NCBI GenBank assembly: GCA_964418645.1
Contig: CAYQME010000052.1
Span: 1 to 16,883 of the forward strand
Reading direction: 5' to 3'
Source: JAADHG01 sp964418645
GTDB lineage: Bacteria > Bacteroidota > Bacteroidia > Flavobacteriales > Flavobacteriaceae
DNA: 16,883 nucleotides
Made by a program: the position numbers and the translations under genes. Below are positions 7,286 to 15,119 of this stretch, one piece after another. The notes beneath the pieces are model-generated. The model had not been told where the DNA came from, searched no databases, and saw only the letters and a program-made list of their open reading frames with translations. Position 1 is the first letter of the stretch, and every line of letters begins with the position of its first letter.

Positions 7286-7931
7286 CGCTGCGTTTTAAAG
7301 TGTATTCATTAGAGGATTTCCACTTGTCTTTAATATTTGATGCTATATATTTTTCAAGGAATTTATAAAGTTCTTTAGAAGATGCAGTAAGTACAAATGC
7401 TTCGTCTAGCCCAATAATTTCATGCTTTAATTGAATTTGATTATTATCATAAAGAGCTTTTAATCGTTCTTCGTCTAACCAGTTTACTTTTATTTCAGAA
7501 TTCCCTTCTAAAACTTCAAACTTAGCTACCGAATGTGTTTTAAGAAGATGTTGGCTAAGAAGGTCGCTATTTAGATTATCATAATCGAAAGGAATAAAAT
7601 CTAGAAAAAAGGAATTACCAATTTTAAAAGGCATAGCTATAAAAACAGCTTCCTTTTCTTTTTTGGTATAGGTTACAAGATAACCATCTTTATATTTTTT
7701 AAAGATTTCTTTGTCTTCCTTAGATAATTCGGAGAGATCTTTATTGTCTTTTTCAAATTCTTCTTTTAATGCTGCTACTTTCCAATCCCCTTTTTTGTTA
7801 TCATTCCAATTGCCAATAAAGATTTCTTGAAAGGCAATAGATTCTTGAGTGTAAAAAGGTTGTAATGACTTTACAATGCATGAGTTTAGTAATACTAAAA
7901 AACATATAATAATTATAATTTTGACTTTCAT
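7272..7931 (-). CDS. Lipoprotein of unknown function, first gene of the sensor operon
   Basis: 219 residues. The first 18 form a lipoprotein signal with a run of Ile/Leu and the lipobox LLNSC (lipid on Cys18). The mature part is soluble, rich in Lys, Glu and Asp, and has FIGNWNDNKKGDWKV near the start, YLVTYTKKEKEAVFIAMPFKIG in the middle and a Lys-rich end. I recognise no catalytic motif; the recurring beta-strand pattern suggests a small beta-rich domain. It is the first gene of a five-gene operon and overlaps the sensor kinase by 14 bases, so it may be a periplasmic or outer-membrane accessory to the sensor, or simply a regulated cell-envelope protein. Function not assigned. Confidence 0.85.
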   Translation of the reverse strand: MKVKIIIIICFLVLLNSCIVKSLQPFYTQESIAFQEIFIGNWNDNKKGDWKVAALKEEFEKDNKDLSELSKEDKEIFKKYKDGYLVTYTKKEKEAVFIAMPFKIGNSFFLDFIPFDYDNLNSDLLSQHLLKTHSVAKFEVLEGNSEIKVNWLDEERLKALYDNNQIQLKHEIIGLDEAFVLTASSKELYKFLEKYIASNIKDKWKSSNEYTLKRSDAKP

Positions 7932-8001
7932 GATTTCTATTTTTTAAATTCAAAACAAATCAACAAAAAGATAATATTAGTAGCAATTATTTTCGTCATA
8001 C

Positions 8002-8040
8002 AAGGGTTAACTCATGTTAAACAAGTTTGTGTTAACCTTT
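8002..8040. repeat. Inverted repeat overlapping the methyltransferase stop codon
   Basis: Arms AAGGGTTAAC (8002-8011) and GTTAACCTTT (8031-8040) form ten pairs, one of them G-U, around a 19-nt loop that itself contains AAAC-TT-GTTT-type symmetry. The right arm spans the stop codon (8032-8034). No T-tract follows on the - strand, so it is not a classical terminator. It could be an mRNA 3'-end stabilising hairpin or a weak stop. Confidence 0.35.
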
Positions 8041-9633
8041 AAGAAGATTTACACTTACAGTTGCATACTCATTATTTGGAAATTTAGTATAATAGCGATC
8101 CTCTGGATGTAATCCAGCTTCAATAGCAATACAATTAAAAACATCTACTTCTAAGATATACTGATCTGAATATCCATGAGTTGCATCGTAAGCCGTGGCT
8201 GCAGTTTTTCCTAAATGTGCTGCTGTAAGTTCTGGCAATACGGTATGTAATTCTATAATTAAAAGTCCAAATTTCTCAACATAAGGTTTCCATTTCTGAA
8301 AATGTTCTCTTAGTGAATCTTCAACATCATTATTGCTTATACGTTTTCCTTTATATGCGTATGCTCCTGAAGATGTACTATTGGTATGAGTTTTCTTTTT
8401 CGGTGCTTCCCATATACGATTATGGTCTAAAAAGGTGCGTACATTAAGCAGGTCTTTTAAATCTATATTATAATCATCTTTTAAATCCTTAGCTAATATG
8501 TCTGGTCTGCCAATATCTCCCCAAATTACTTTTGCCCAAATATCAGCTTTTATCAAATTCGCTCGGGTTACTTTTAGAGCCGCTTGGTTAAAATCAGCAC
8601 CAACTAATAATAACGGATATTCTTCTAGAAGCTTTCCTCTTAGTGTTTGATATTCAATAACATCAAAAATATGCTGAATAAAGGCACCATTACCACAACC
8701 CATATCTAAAATACCTTTAGGTTGCTCATCTATAGGTCTATTAAATAGTTCAATAATTATAGCATTTACAACTTTAAAATAGGCGGAATGAGCGCCACCA
8801 CTTCCCCAAACATTCATTTCGCGATGTACATGCTTTTCTGTTTCCTCAAGAGTGGTCGTTTTTAAAATTAAAGGATTTCCAAAAAGAAGTTCATCTAATT
8901 GTAAAAATGTTGGTAAGTAAGAGACAGTTACACCATAAGCACTGGCACGTTTTGCAAAGAATAAACCTTTATCTGTAAATTGATAGGTATCTTTTTTCTT
9001 TTTAAACCAGCCTAAATGTGTGAAAAAATTCAATATTTTTTTAAAACTTTCTGGGTCTTTATGATATTCTTGAGCTCTAAACGAGGCTTCCATAAAATAT
9101 TTATGAAATAACCCATTTACGCCTAGTAAAACAATTATAGGTGCAATAATAACACCTTCAATATGCATTAGTATTTGGTGTTCAATACTATTCTCTTGAA
9201 CTTTAGTGAGTCCAAAATCATTTTCAAATTTTTTAAAAATACGCTCTAAAACAATAAACGCATCAGAGCCTATACGTTCATCAGGAAATGTAACCGAATA
9301 GGAGAGTAGGTTTACGGCATCTTCATATAAAGATACTAAGTTAAACGCAGTTTTACTTTGTGTGTTAATTTCGTAATGAACAGTATCCGTTTTATTATCT
9401 AAATGTTGCGTAAGCCAGCCTTGAGAGCATAAAATTCGTAATGCTACATTTAAATAGCCATCATTGGCATGAAAGTTTTCTACCAATTGATGTAATGAGG
9501 CCTTTTTATTTTTAAGAAGGTAATTTAGAATCCCCTTTTTATGAAGAGAATAAGCAGTGGTAGCTGTTGCTATACCATCCAGATGGCGAAATATAATTCC
9601 TCGTAATTGTTCTTTTTCTTTTTTTATAAGCAT
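8032..9633 (-). CDS. Class I SAM-dependent methyltransferase with duplicated N-terminal winged-helix-like units
   Basis: 533 residues, much longer than a simple methyltransferase. The N-terminal half contains two similar units: about 15-76 (HLDGIATATTAYSLHKKGIL ... ALRILCSQGWL) and about 157-223 (HIEGVIIAPIIVLLGVNGLF ... ILNFFTHLGWF ... FTDKG), each like the winged-helix dimerisation unit of O-methyltransferases. The catalytic Rossmann domain follows, with motif I LDMGCGNGAF (309-318), acidic Asp347 in VGADFN and WGDIG (371-375). The C-terminal part has RTFLDHNR (399-406), LLIIELHT (457-464) and ATHGYSDQY (484-492), unlike standard methyltransferases. This overall build resembles the loading-module methyltransferases of some polyketide synthases (AprA type), here free-standing; that link is a guess. 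It lies 61 nt after the E1 gene. The substrate is unknown. Confidence 0.75.
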   Translation of the reverse strand: MLIKKEKEQLRGIIFRHLDGIATATTAYSLHKKGILNYLLKNKKASLHQLVENFHANDGYLNVALRILCSQGWLTQHLDNKTDTVHYEINTQSKTAFNLVSLYEDAVNLLSYSVTFPDERIGSDAFIVLERIFKKFENDFGLTKVQENSIEHQILMHIEGVIIAPIIVLLGVNGLFHKYFMEASFRAQEYHKDPESFKKILNFFTHLGWFKKKKDTYQFTDKGLFFAKRASAYGVTVSYLPTFLQLDELLFGNPLILKTTTLEETEKHVHREMNVWGSGGAHSAYFKVVNAIIIELFNRPIDEQPKGILDMGCGNGAFIQHIFDVIEYQTLRGKLLEEYPLLLVGADFNQAALKVTRANLIKADIWAKVIWGDIGRPDILAKDLKDDYNIDLKDLLNVRTFLDHNRIWEAPKKKTHTNSTSSGAYAYKGKRISNNDVEDSLREHFQKWKPYVEKFGLLIIELHTVLPELTAAHLGKTAATAYDATHGYSDQYILEVDVFNCIAIEAGLHPEDRYYTKFPNNEYATVSVNLLKG

Positions 9634-9694
9634 TGATTGTTATTTGCTTAAATATAGAAAAAATAGACTTACGAAATAATATGAAAGATAATTG

Positions 9695-12106
9695 TTATCT
9701 CAGTTTAGGAAAATCTTCTGGGTTTGCTTCATGCATTACAGTATAAACAGCTTCAAAAATATCTTCGTTTGAAGGTTTTGAAAAATAATCACCATCAGTC
9801 CCATAAGCAGGTCTATGTGGTTTTCCAGTAAGTGTTTTTGGTTGACTATCTAAATATTGATAAGCGTTTTGAATATTTATGACTTGGTTTAATATATATG
9901 AAGAAGCGCCTCCAGGGACATCTTCATCTATAATCATTAATCGATTTGTTTTTTCAACACTCTTAGCAATGTCATGATTTAAATCGAAAGGTAGAAGAGA
10001 TTGCACATCAATAACTTCTGCGTCAATACCTACTTCTAATAATTCTTTTGCCGTTTGTTCTACCATACGTAATGTAGAACCATAAGATACCAACGTAATA
10101 TCATTGCCTTCTTTAACGGTTTCTACAATACCAATCGGCGTTTTAAATTCACCAATATTAGTAGGCATTTTTTCTTTTAGGCGATAACCATTTAAACATT
10201 CAATTACCAATGCAGGTTGATCACTTTCTAGTAATGTATTATAAAAACCTGCAGCTTTAGTCATATTTCTAGGCACTAAAACATGAATACCTCGCACTAA
10301 ATTTATGATACCTCCTAATTGCGAACCAGAATGCCAAATACCTTCTAATCTATGACCACGAGTTCTAATAATCATTGGTGCTTTTTGTTTTCCTTTGGTT
10401 CTGTAGTGTAGTGTGGCAAGATCGTCACTAATAATTTGTAGTGAATACATAATGTAATCCAAATATTGCACTTCGGCTATTGGTCGTAGGCCACGCATTG
10501 CCATACCTATACCTTGACCAATAATAGTAGCTTCCCGAATGCCAGTATCTGCTACTCGTAATTTACCATACTTTTCTTGCAACCCTTCTAAACCTTGATT
10601 GACATCTCCAATGTTTCCAACGTCTTCTCCAAAGATTAAGGCATTGGGATATTTATTAAAAATAGTATCAAAATTATCTCTAATAATAATACGACCATCA
10701 ACGTTTTTTGAGTCCTCATTGTACGTTGGTGTGATTTCTTTTATACTAGTAGCCTTTAATTCTGACTCACTATAAAGATGCGAGCTGTATTTAGGTTGGT
10801 TAATTTCAAGATTAGAATTAATCCATGATTTAAGCTGTTCTTTCTCAGAGGAGTCATCAAAAGTTATATACCGTAATACTTTACGAGCCACTGATAGAAT
10901 ATCCTTCCGTATAGGCTCTTCTATCGCATTTAGAGTATTGATTATTCTTATTATAAATACTTTATTAGGACTAGTATTTGCAACATTTTGTAATAATTTT
11001 ACTAATACTTTTCTATCTTCTAATATAGGAGAGATAAATTCTTCCCACGCTGCTTTTTTACCTTCTCTAACTTCTTTTTTTAGGTTTCTGTCTAGCTGAT
11101 TTAATTCTTCTTCCGTAGCAATACCATTAATAATCATCCACGCTCTCATCTTAGCTATGCAATCAAAATCTTTTTCCCACGCTAAACGCTCTGGACTCTT
11201 ATAACGTTCGTGAGATCCAGAAGTAGAATGTCCTTGTGGTTGTGTTAATTGTTGAATATGAATCAATACTGGACAGTGTTGTTCTCTAGCTAATTTAGAG
11301 GCTTCTTCAAAAGCATTTATTAACGATGGATAGTCCCAACCTTTAACTCTAATAATTTCGTAGCCCTTTGAATTTTCTTCCCGTTGAAACCCTTTTAAAA
11401 TTTCTGAAATATTTTCTTTAGTAGTTTGATGTTTAGCATGAACAGAGATACCATATTCATCATCCCAAATACTAATAACCATAGGCACTTGTAATACGCC
11501 AGCAGCATTTATGGTTTCAAAAAACAAACCTTCACTTGTACTTGCATTACCTATGGTGCCCCAAGCAACTTCTTTACCATTAACAGAAAAATTTGTAGTA
11601 TCAATACCTTTTACATCTCTATAAACTTTTGAAGCTTGTGCTAAGCCCAATAGCCTTGGCATTTGTCCTGCAGTTGGAGAAATGTCAGCACTTGAATTTT
11701 TTTGCTTAGTAAGGTCTTTCCAATTATAATTTTCGTCCAAACTATGTGTTCCGAAATGGCCTCCCATTTGTCGTCCAGCAGTCATGGGATCTGCTTTAAT
11801 ATCATTGTGTCCATAAAGACCAGCAAAAAATTCTTGGATAGTGAGTTTTCCAATAGCCATCATAAAGGTTTGATCTCTATAATAGCCGGATCTAAAATCG
11901 CCATTTCTAAATGCTTTTGCCCATGCTAACTGTGGAATTTCTTTACCATCACCAAAAATACCAAATTTAGCTTTTCCTGTGAGCACTTCACGACGTCCCA
12001 ATAAACTGCACTCTCTACTGGTTACTGCAATGGTATAATCGTTAATGATTTCATTCTTAAAATCATTAAAAGACATATCTTTGGTTATATCAGGATTTGA
12101 TTGCAT
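9695..12106 (-). CDS. Fused 2-oxoacid dehydrogenase E1, alpha plus beta (branched-chain/2-oxoisovalerate type)
   Basis: 803 residues: E1-alpha about 20-325, linker about 326-465, E1-beta about 470-800. E1 decarboxylates a 2-oxoacid with thiamine diphosphate and passes the acyl group to the lipoyl E2 in the cytosol. In the alpha half the metal/ThDP signature is GNASTSEG ... WDDEYGIS (186-221), with Asn187 and Asp216 replacing the usual acid and Asn. The family feature GHSTSGSHERYKS (292-304) follows. In the beta half FGEDVG (492-497, acid Glu494), FYNTLLESDQPALVIE (621-636) and WHSGSQ (591-596, His592) are as in E1-beta. The single fused polypeptide is typical of Bacteroidota. The start at 12106 leaves a short leader after the promoter; Met11 (12076) is an alternative. 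E2 and E3 are elsewhere. Confidence 0.92.
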   Translation of the reverse strand: MQSNPDITKDMSFNDFKNEIINDYTIAVTSRECSLLGRREVLTGKAKFGIFGDGKEIPQLAWAKAFRNGDFRSGYYRDQTFMMAIGKLTIQEFFAGLYGHNDIKADPMTAGRQMGGHFGTHSLDENYNWKDLTKQKNSSADISPTAGQMPRLLGLAQASKVYRDVKGIDTTNFSVNGKEVAWGTIGNASTSEGLFFETINAAGVLQVPMVISIWDDEYGISVHAKHQTTKENISEILKGFQREENSKGYEIIRVKGWDYPSLINAFEEASKLAREQHCPVLIHIQQLTQPQGHSTSGSHERYKSPERLAWEKDFDCIAKMRAWMIINGIATEEELNQLDRNLKKEVREGKKAAWEEFISPILEDRKVLVKLLQNVANTSPNKVFIIRIINTLNAIEEPIRKDILSVARKVLRYITFDDSSEKEQLKSWINSNLEINQPKYSSHLYSESELKATSIKEITPTYNEDSKNVDGRIIIRDNFDTIFNKYPNALIFGEDVGNIGDVNQGLEGLQEKYGKLRVADTGIREATIIGQGIGMAMRGLRPIAEVQYLDYIMYSLQIISDDLATLHYRTKGKQKAPMIIRTRGHRLEGIWHSGSQLGGIINLVRGIHVLVPRNMTKAAGFYNTLLESDQPALVIECLNGYRLKEKMPTNIGEFKTPIGIVETVKEGNDITLVSYGSTLRMVEQTAKELLEVGIDAEVIDVQSLLPFDLNHDIAKSVEKTNRLMIIDEDVPGGASSYILNQVINIQNAYQYLDSQPKTLTGKPHRPAYGTDGDYFSKPSNEDIFEAVYTVMHEANPEDFPKLR

Positions 12107-12126
12107 TTATAAGGGTTTGGATGTTG

Positions 12127-12157
12127 CAAATTTAGCCATTTTTTATGAGTTTTACAA
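12127..12157 (-). promoter_or_regulatory. Bacteroidota-type promoter of the fused E1 gene
   Basis: Read on the - strand: GTTG, whose TTG is at 12157-12155, a 20-nt spacer, then TAAATTTG (12134-12127), a full match to TAnnTTTG. Transcription would start near 12120, only about 15 nt before the ATG at 12106, so the mRNA leader is very short, or translation starts at Met11 (12076). No Shine-Dalgarno sequence is seen. Confidence 0.7.
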
Positions 12158-12172
12158 CGTGATATTTTGTTA

Positions 12173-12219
12173 AAAAAATGAATTATTAACAGCAAAAACT
12201 AGTATTTGTTGTTAATAAT
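12173..12219 (-). terminator. AT-rich hairpin terminator after the M1-like/barrel gene
   Basis: Long inverted repeat: ATTATTAACAGCAAA (12182-12196) and TTTGTTGTTAATAAT (12205-12219), 15-bp arms with one mismatch and an 8-nt loop. On the - strand it is followed by TCATTTTTTT, so it fits an intrinsic terminator for the gene ending at 12282 and insulates the E1 promoter just downstream. The rest of the 175-bp gap (12107-12281) is AT-rich with no open frame of note. Confidence 0.6.
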
Positions 12220-12281
12220 ATATAAAAATTAATTATTTTAAATTTTATTTAAGAATAATTCAAAATATAAAAACTATTAGT

Positions 12282-15119
12282 TTAGTACCATTCTCTTCTA
12301 AATAAGCCAAGTAAGGCTTCAGGGTCTACAGTAAATATAAAGCGTATTCTTTGGTCATAATTTCGATTTCCTATTTCCCAACCTAGGTTAGAATATATAG
12401 GAAAGTAAACTTCAAAATAATCGGTTACTAAGTTTAAACGTATACCAGAGTCGTAAACAAATTTTGCGTTTTGGTATTTGTTTTTAACCAAACCAACATC
12501 ACCGTAAGCTTGAATATATTTCCAAAGCGTTGTACTTAAGTTAAACGTTGAAATCCATTGATTTGAAAACGGAGTTTCTAATTTAGATTTGAAACCACCT
12601 TCGGCAATAATTAATTGCTGGCTAAATATACCTGAAGATTCAGAACGTCCTAGATAGTTATATTCAAATAAGTAATCTGTTGGTCTATCTAACGCAAAAC
12701 TAAAATAGTTAGTATTGGAAGGATTGTTATTATATAAAAATACACCTGTAAAAAAGCGAACATTTAATTGCCGATTACTTTCGTATAGCTTTCTATATTC
12801 GTAATTAAATGATAACTTTCCAAAGTCTTTAGATACCTGAAAATCGGTAAACCACTTATAATAATTTATTAAGCCTGGATTTGTATTAATATATCTTGCA
12901 TTGAATATTTTGTAATCAGGTTCAGCGTTATCAGAAATATTATTAATATCGTCATCTCTTGAAATATCTATATATCTAAAATTTAAGGCTTGAAATTTGT
13001 TAGACCTGTAATTTGTATGATCTCTAAAGCTGAAAGTAACAAAAGGCGTTATTTTTCTAAAAAGTAAGTTAGGTGCATACGATGATGTTCCTCCAACAAA
13101 TCCATATGTAACTTTGTATAAGTCTTTATTTTCAATATTTTGTGAATATAAAATGGAAGCTGAACCCGTTATCTTTTTAGATTTTAAACCGTATTTAGGT
13201 GAAAATTTATAGTTAAATCCTTTTCGTATTAAGGTTTTATTATACAATTTTGCTCCGAGGGTAAAGCCATCATAAATATTATTAAATTCTACTAAAGGCA
13301 TTAAAAAAACCTGACTATAATTAGGGTCTTCTACATCTTTAAATAACCTAAATTGTAAAGGTTTATTATTAAAAAAGTACCCTTTTAACGATTTCCAATT
13401 ATCTCTTAATTTGTATTCTGGAATTGAATTATCGTAATTTAAAACCAGTTTATTCACATTATTTCTAGGGATTGTAATAGTTTTTTCGCCTAGTATATTA
13501 TCAATCCATAGTTTAGAGATTATACTGTCATTATTTAGAGTGAACAATGATATAGGCATTTTATTTTGACGCTTGTTTTTTATAGTGAGTGTAATAGAAT
13601 CTTCAGATTTTTTTACATTTTTTATTTTGAAATCAATTTTCTTGTTTGAACCTACAAATTCATCAAAAAACCAATCAATATCTTTTGTTGTTTTTGATTT
13701 TATTAAGACCTCGAAATCTGATGGAGATGTAGCTTTAACTTTATGCTCGTCTAAATAGAGTTTAATTGCATCTTCTAAGATATTGTGGTTTACATAATCA
13801 TCCAGGTACTTTAACCCAACACCAGCTTTATATTTATTAGCAATACTTTCGTTAAACTTTAATAGAGAATCTTTAGGTTTGCTTAACGGTTGATCTCTAT
13901 TTGTTCTAGCCATATGCATATATGCAAGGTTATATTGCTCATTAAATTTTAAGTCTGCAGCATGAAATGACCGTATCACCCATACATTGGCTAAAGAGCC
14001 AATCATTTTTATTTCTGGGTAATATTCCTCAATATATTTTATTAAAAAATATATTTGAATACCATCTTTTAGCCAATGCTCTTTTCTAGGATTGATTAAC
14101 AATGAATTATCCAAAAAATTGCCTAACACATTTTTTAATAGCTTCAATTCAAATTTAAAATTATCAGGAAATGGACTGATAAACTCAGGTAGCTGATTTA
14201 AACCGTAAATAGGATCCTTTTTTATGTCAATATCTGTTACTACAAGTTTTTTGTGAGGGTATGATCCTAGATATTTTGTGATAAATCTCGTTATCTTATC
14301 TGTGATTATTGCTTTGTTTGAGGGTGTTAATTCATTCTCGGTAATATTTGTTATTACCGAAAAATGGTCTGTTTGTATGGTTTTAAATAGTGAAAATTTT
14401 TGTAAAAAAAGCTTACTATCAATCCTGTTTTTCCCTGATAAAACAACTGTTTGTGAATCTTTGTCTTGTGTGACATTAATTAAATCTAATTCTGAAGTTA
14501 GCACATAATTCCTAGGGAACTCTACTTGCATTGTAATATCAGCATTTGGTACATATAAATCATCTAAATTTTTATTGCTATAATAATGCCACCCTGTTTC
14601 ATTATATACAGCAGGAGTAATATACCAATACTTTAAATTATAGTTTTTATATGGTGTAACACCATATCTGGTAAACTTATCACTAGGTAACTGTATAGTA
14701 TAGATGAGTTTTAATTGATAACTTTTTCCGGGTTTTAGAGCATTAACTAAAGTTACTTTTATAATGTCTGGATGCTGCTCTAAACGTTCAAAATTTAGTA
14801 AATCATTGTTGGTATTATTTATTGAAGTAACTATGGTGTAACCGCGTTCTTCGCTTTTTGCAAAATGAAATTTGTCTATATATTCTTCTGAAAAGCGATT
14901 TGCTAATGGGGTACTTTTAGTAGAGTAACTATTACTCCAATCATTTAAGTAAATTGCTGTTAACACATCATTAGTAGTATTTTTATAAGTGATGGATTGC
15001 GTGATATGAATTTGATTAATACTAATATCAAATACAGCTTTAATATCAATCTTGTTTTGGCAAATCACAGTATATTGCCACAACAAGAATATAAGTAGGT
15101 ATGATTGTTTAATTTTCAA
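12282..15119 (-). CDS. Degenerate M1-peptidase-like protein with C-terminal outer-membrane beta-barrel
   Basis: 945 residues with a signal peptide (1-20, cleaved before QNKID). Residues 24-240 look like the N-terminal beta domain of M1 (gluzincin) aminopeptidases (LNDW, FHFAK, TPAVYNETGWHYYSN). The region 300-360 is the peptidase core, with NPRKEHWLKDGIQIYF (343-358) where active enzymes have WLNEGFATY. No HExxH occurs anywhere in the protein; by the usual spacing the zinc site would fall at 329-333, which reads KNVLG. From about 600 the sequence is alternating aromatic and polar, barrel-like, and ends with an aromatic (REWY), the outer-membrane assembly signal. The start is TTG overlapping the nuclease stop by 4 bases (TTGA). 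Likely an outer-membrane protein without peptidase activity; its ligand is unknown. Confidence 0.75.
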   Translation of the reverse strand: MKIKQSYLLIFLLWQYTVICQNKIDIKAVFDISINQIHITQSITYKNTTNDVLTAIYLNDWSNSYSTKSTPLANRFSEEYIDKFHFAKSEERGYTIVTSINNTNNDLLNFERLEQHPDIIKVTLVNALKPGKSYQLKLIYTIQLPSDKFTRYGVTPYKNYNLKYWYITPAVYNETGWHYYSNKNLDDLYVPNADITMQVEFPRNYVLTSELDLINVTQDKDSQTVVLSGKNRIDSKLFLQKFSLFKTIQTDHFSVITNITENELTPSNKAIITDKITRFITKYLGSYPHKKLVVTDIDIKKDPIYGLNQLPEFISPFPDNFKFELKLLKNVLGNFLDNSLLINPRKEHWLKDGIQIYFLIKYIEEYYPEIKMIGSLANVWVIRSFHAADLKFNEQYNLAYMHMARTNRDQPLSKPKDSLLKFNESIANKYKAGVGLKYLDDYVNHNILEDAIKLYLDEHKVKATSPSDFEVLIKSKTTKDIDWFFDEFVGSNKKIDFKIKNVKKSEDSITLTIKNKRQNKMPISLFTLNNDSIISKLWIDNILGEKTITIPRNNVNKLVLNYDNSIPEYKLRDNWKSLKGYFFNNKPLQFRLFKDVEDPNYSQVFLMPLVEFNNIYDGFTLGAKLYNKTLIRKGFNYKFSPKYGLKSKKITGSASILYSQNIENKDLYKVTYGFVGGTSSYAPNLLFRKITPFVTFSFRDHTNYRSNKFQALNFRYIDISRDDDINNISDNAEPDYKIFNARYINTNPGLINYYKWFTDFQVSKDFGKLSFNYEYRKLYESNRQLNVRFFTGVFLYNNNPSNTNYFSFALDRPTDYLFEYNYLGRSESSGIFSQQLIIAEGGFKSKLETPFSNQWISTFNLSTTLWKYIQAYGDVGLVKNKYQNAKFVYDSGIRLNLVTDYFEVYFPIYSNLGWEIGNRNYDQRIRFIFTVDPEALLGLFRREWY

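Noticed and set aside
9686..9700. Small inverted repeat AGATAA-TTG-TTATCT at the E1 stop as a terminator
   Set aside because: Only 6-bp A/T-rich arms and no clear T-tract; it overlaps the stop codon and could be chance.
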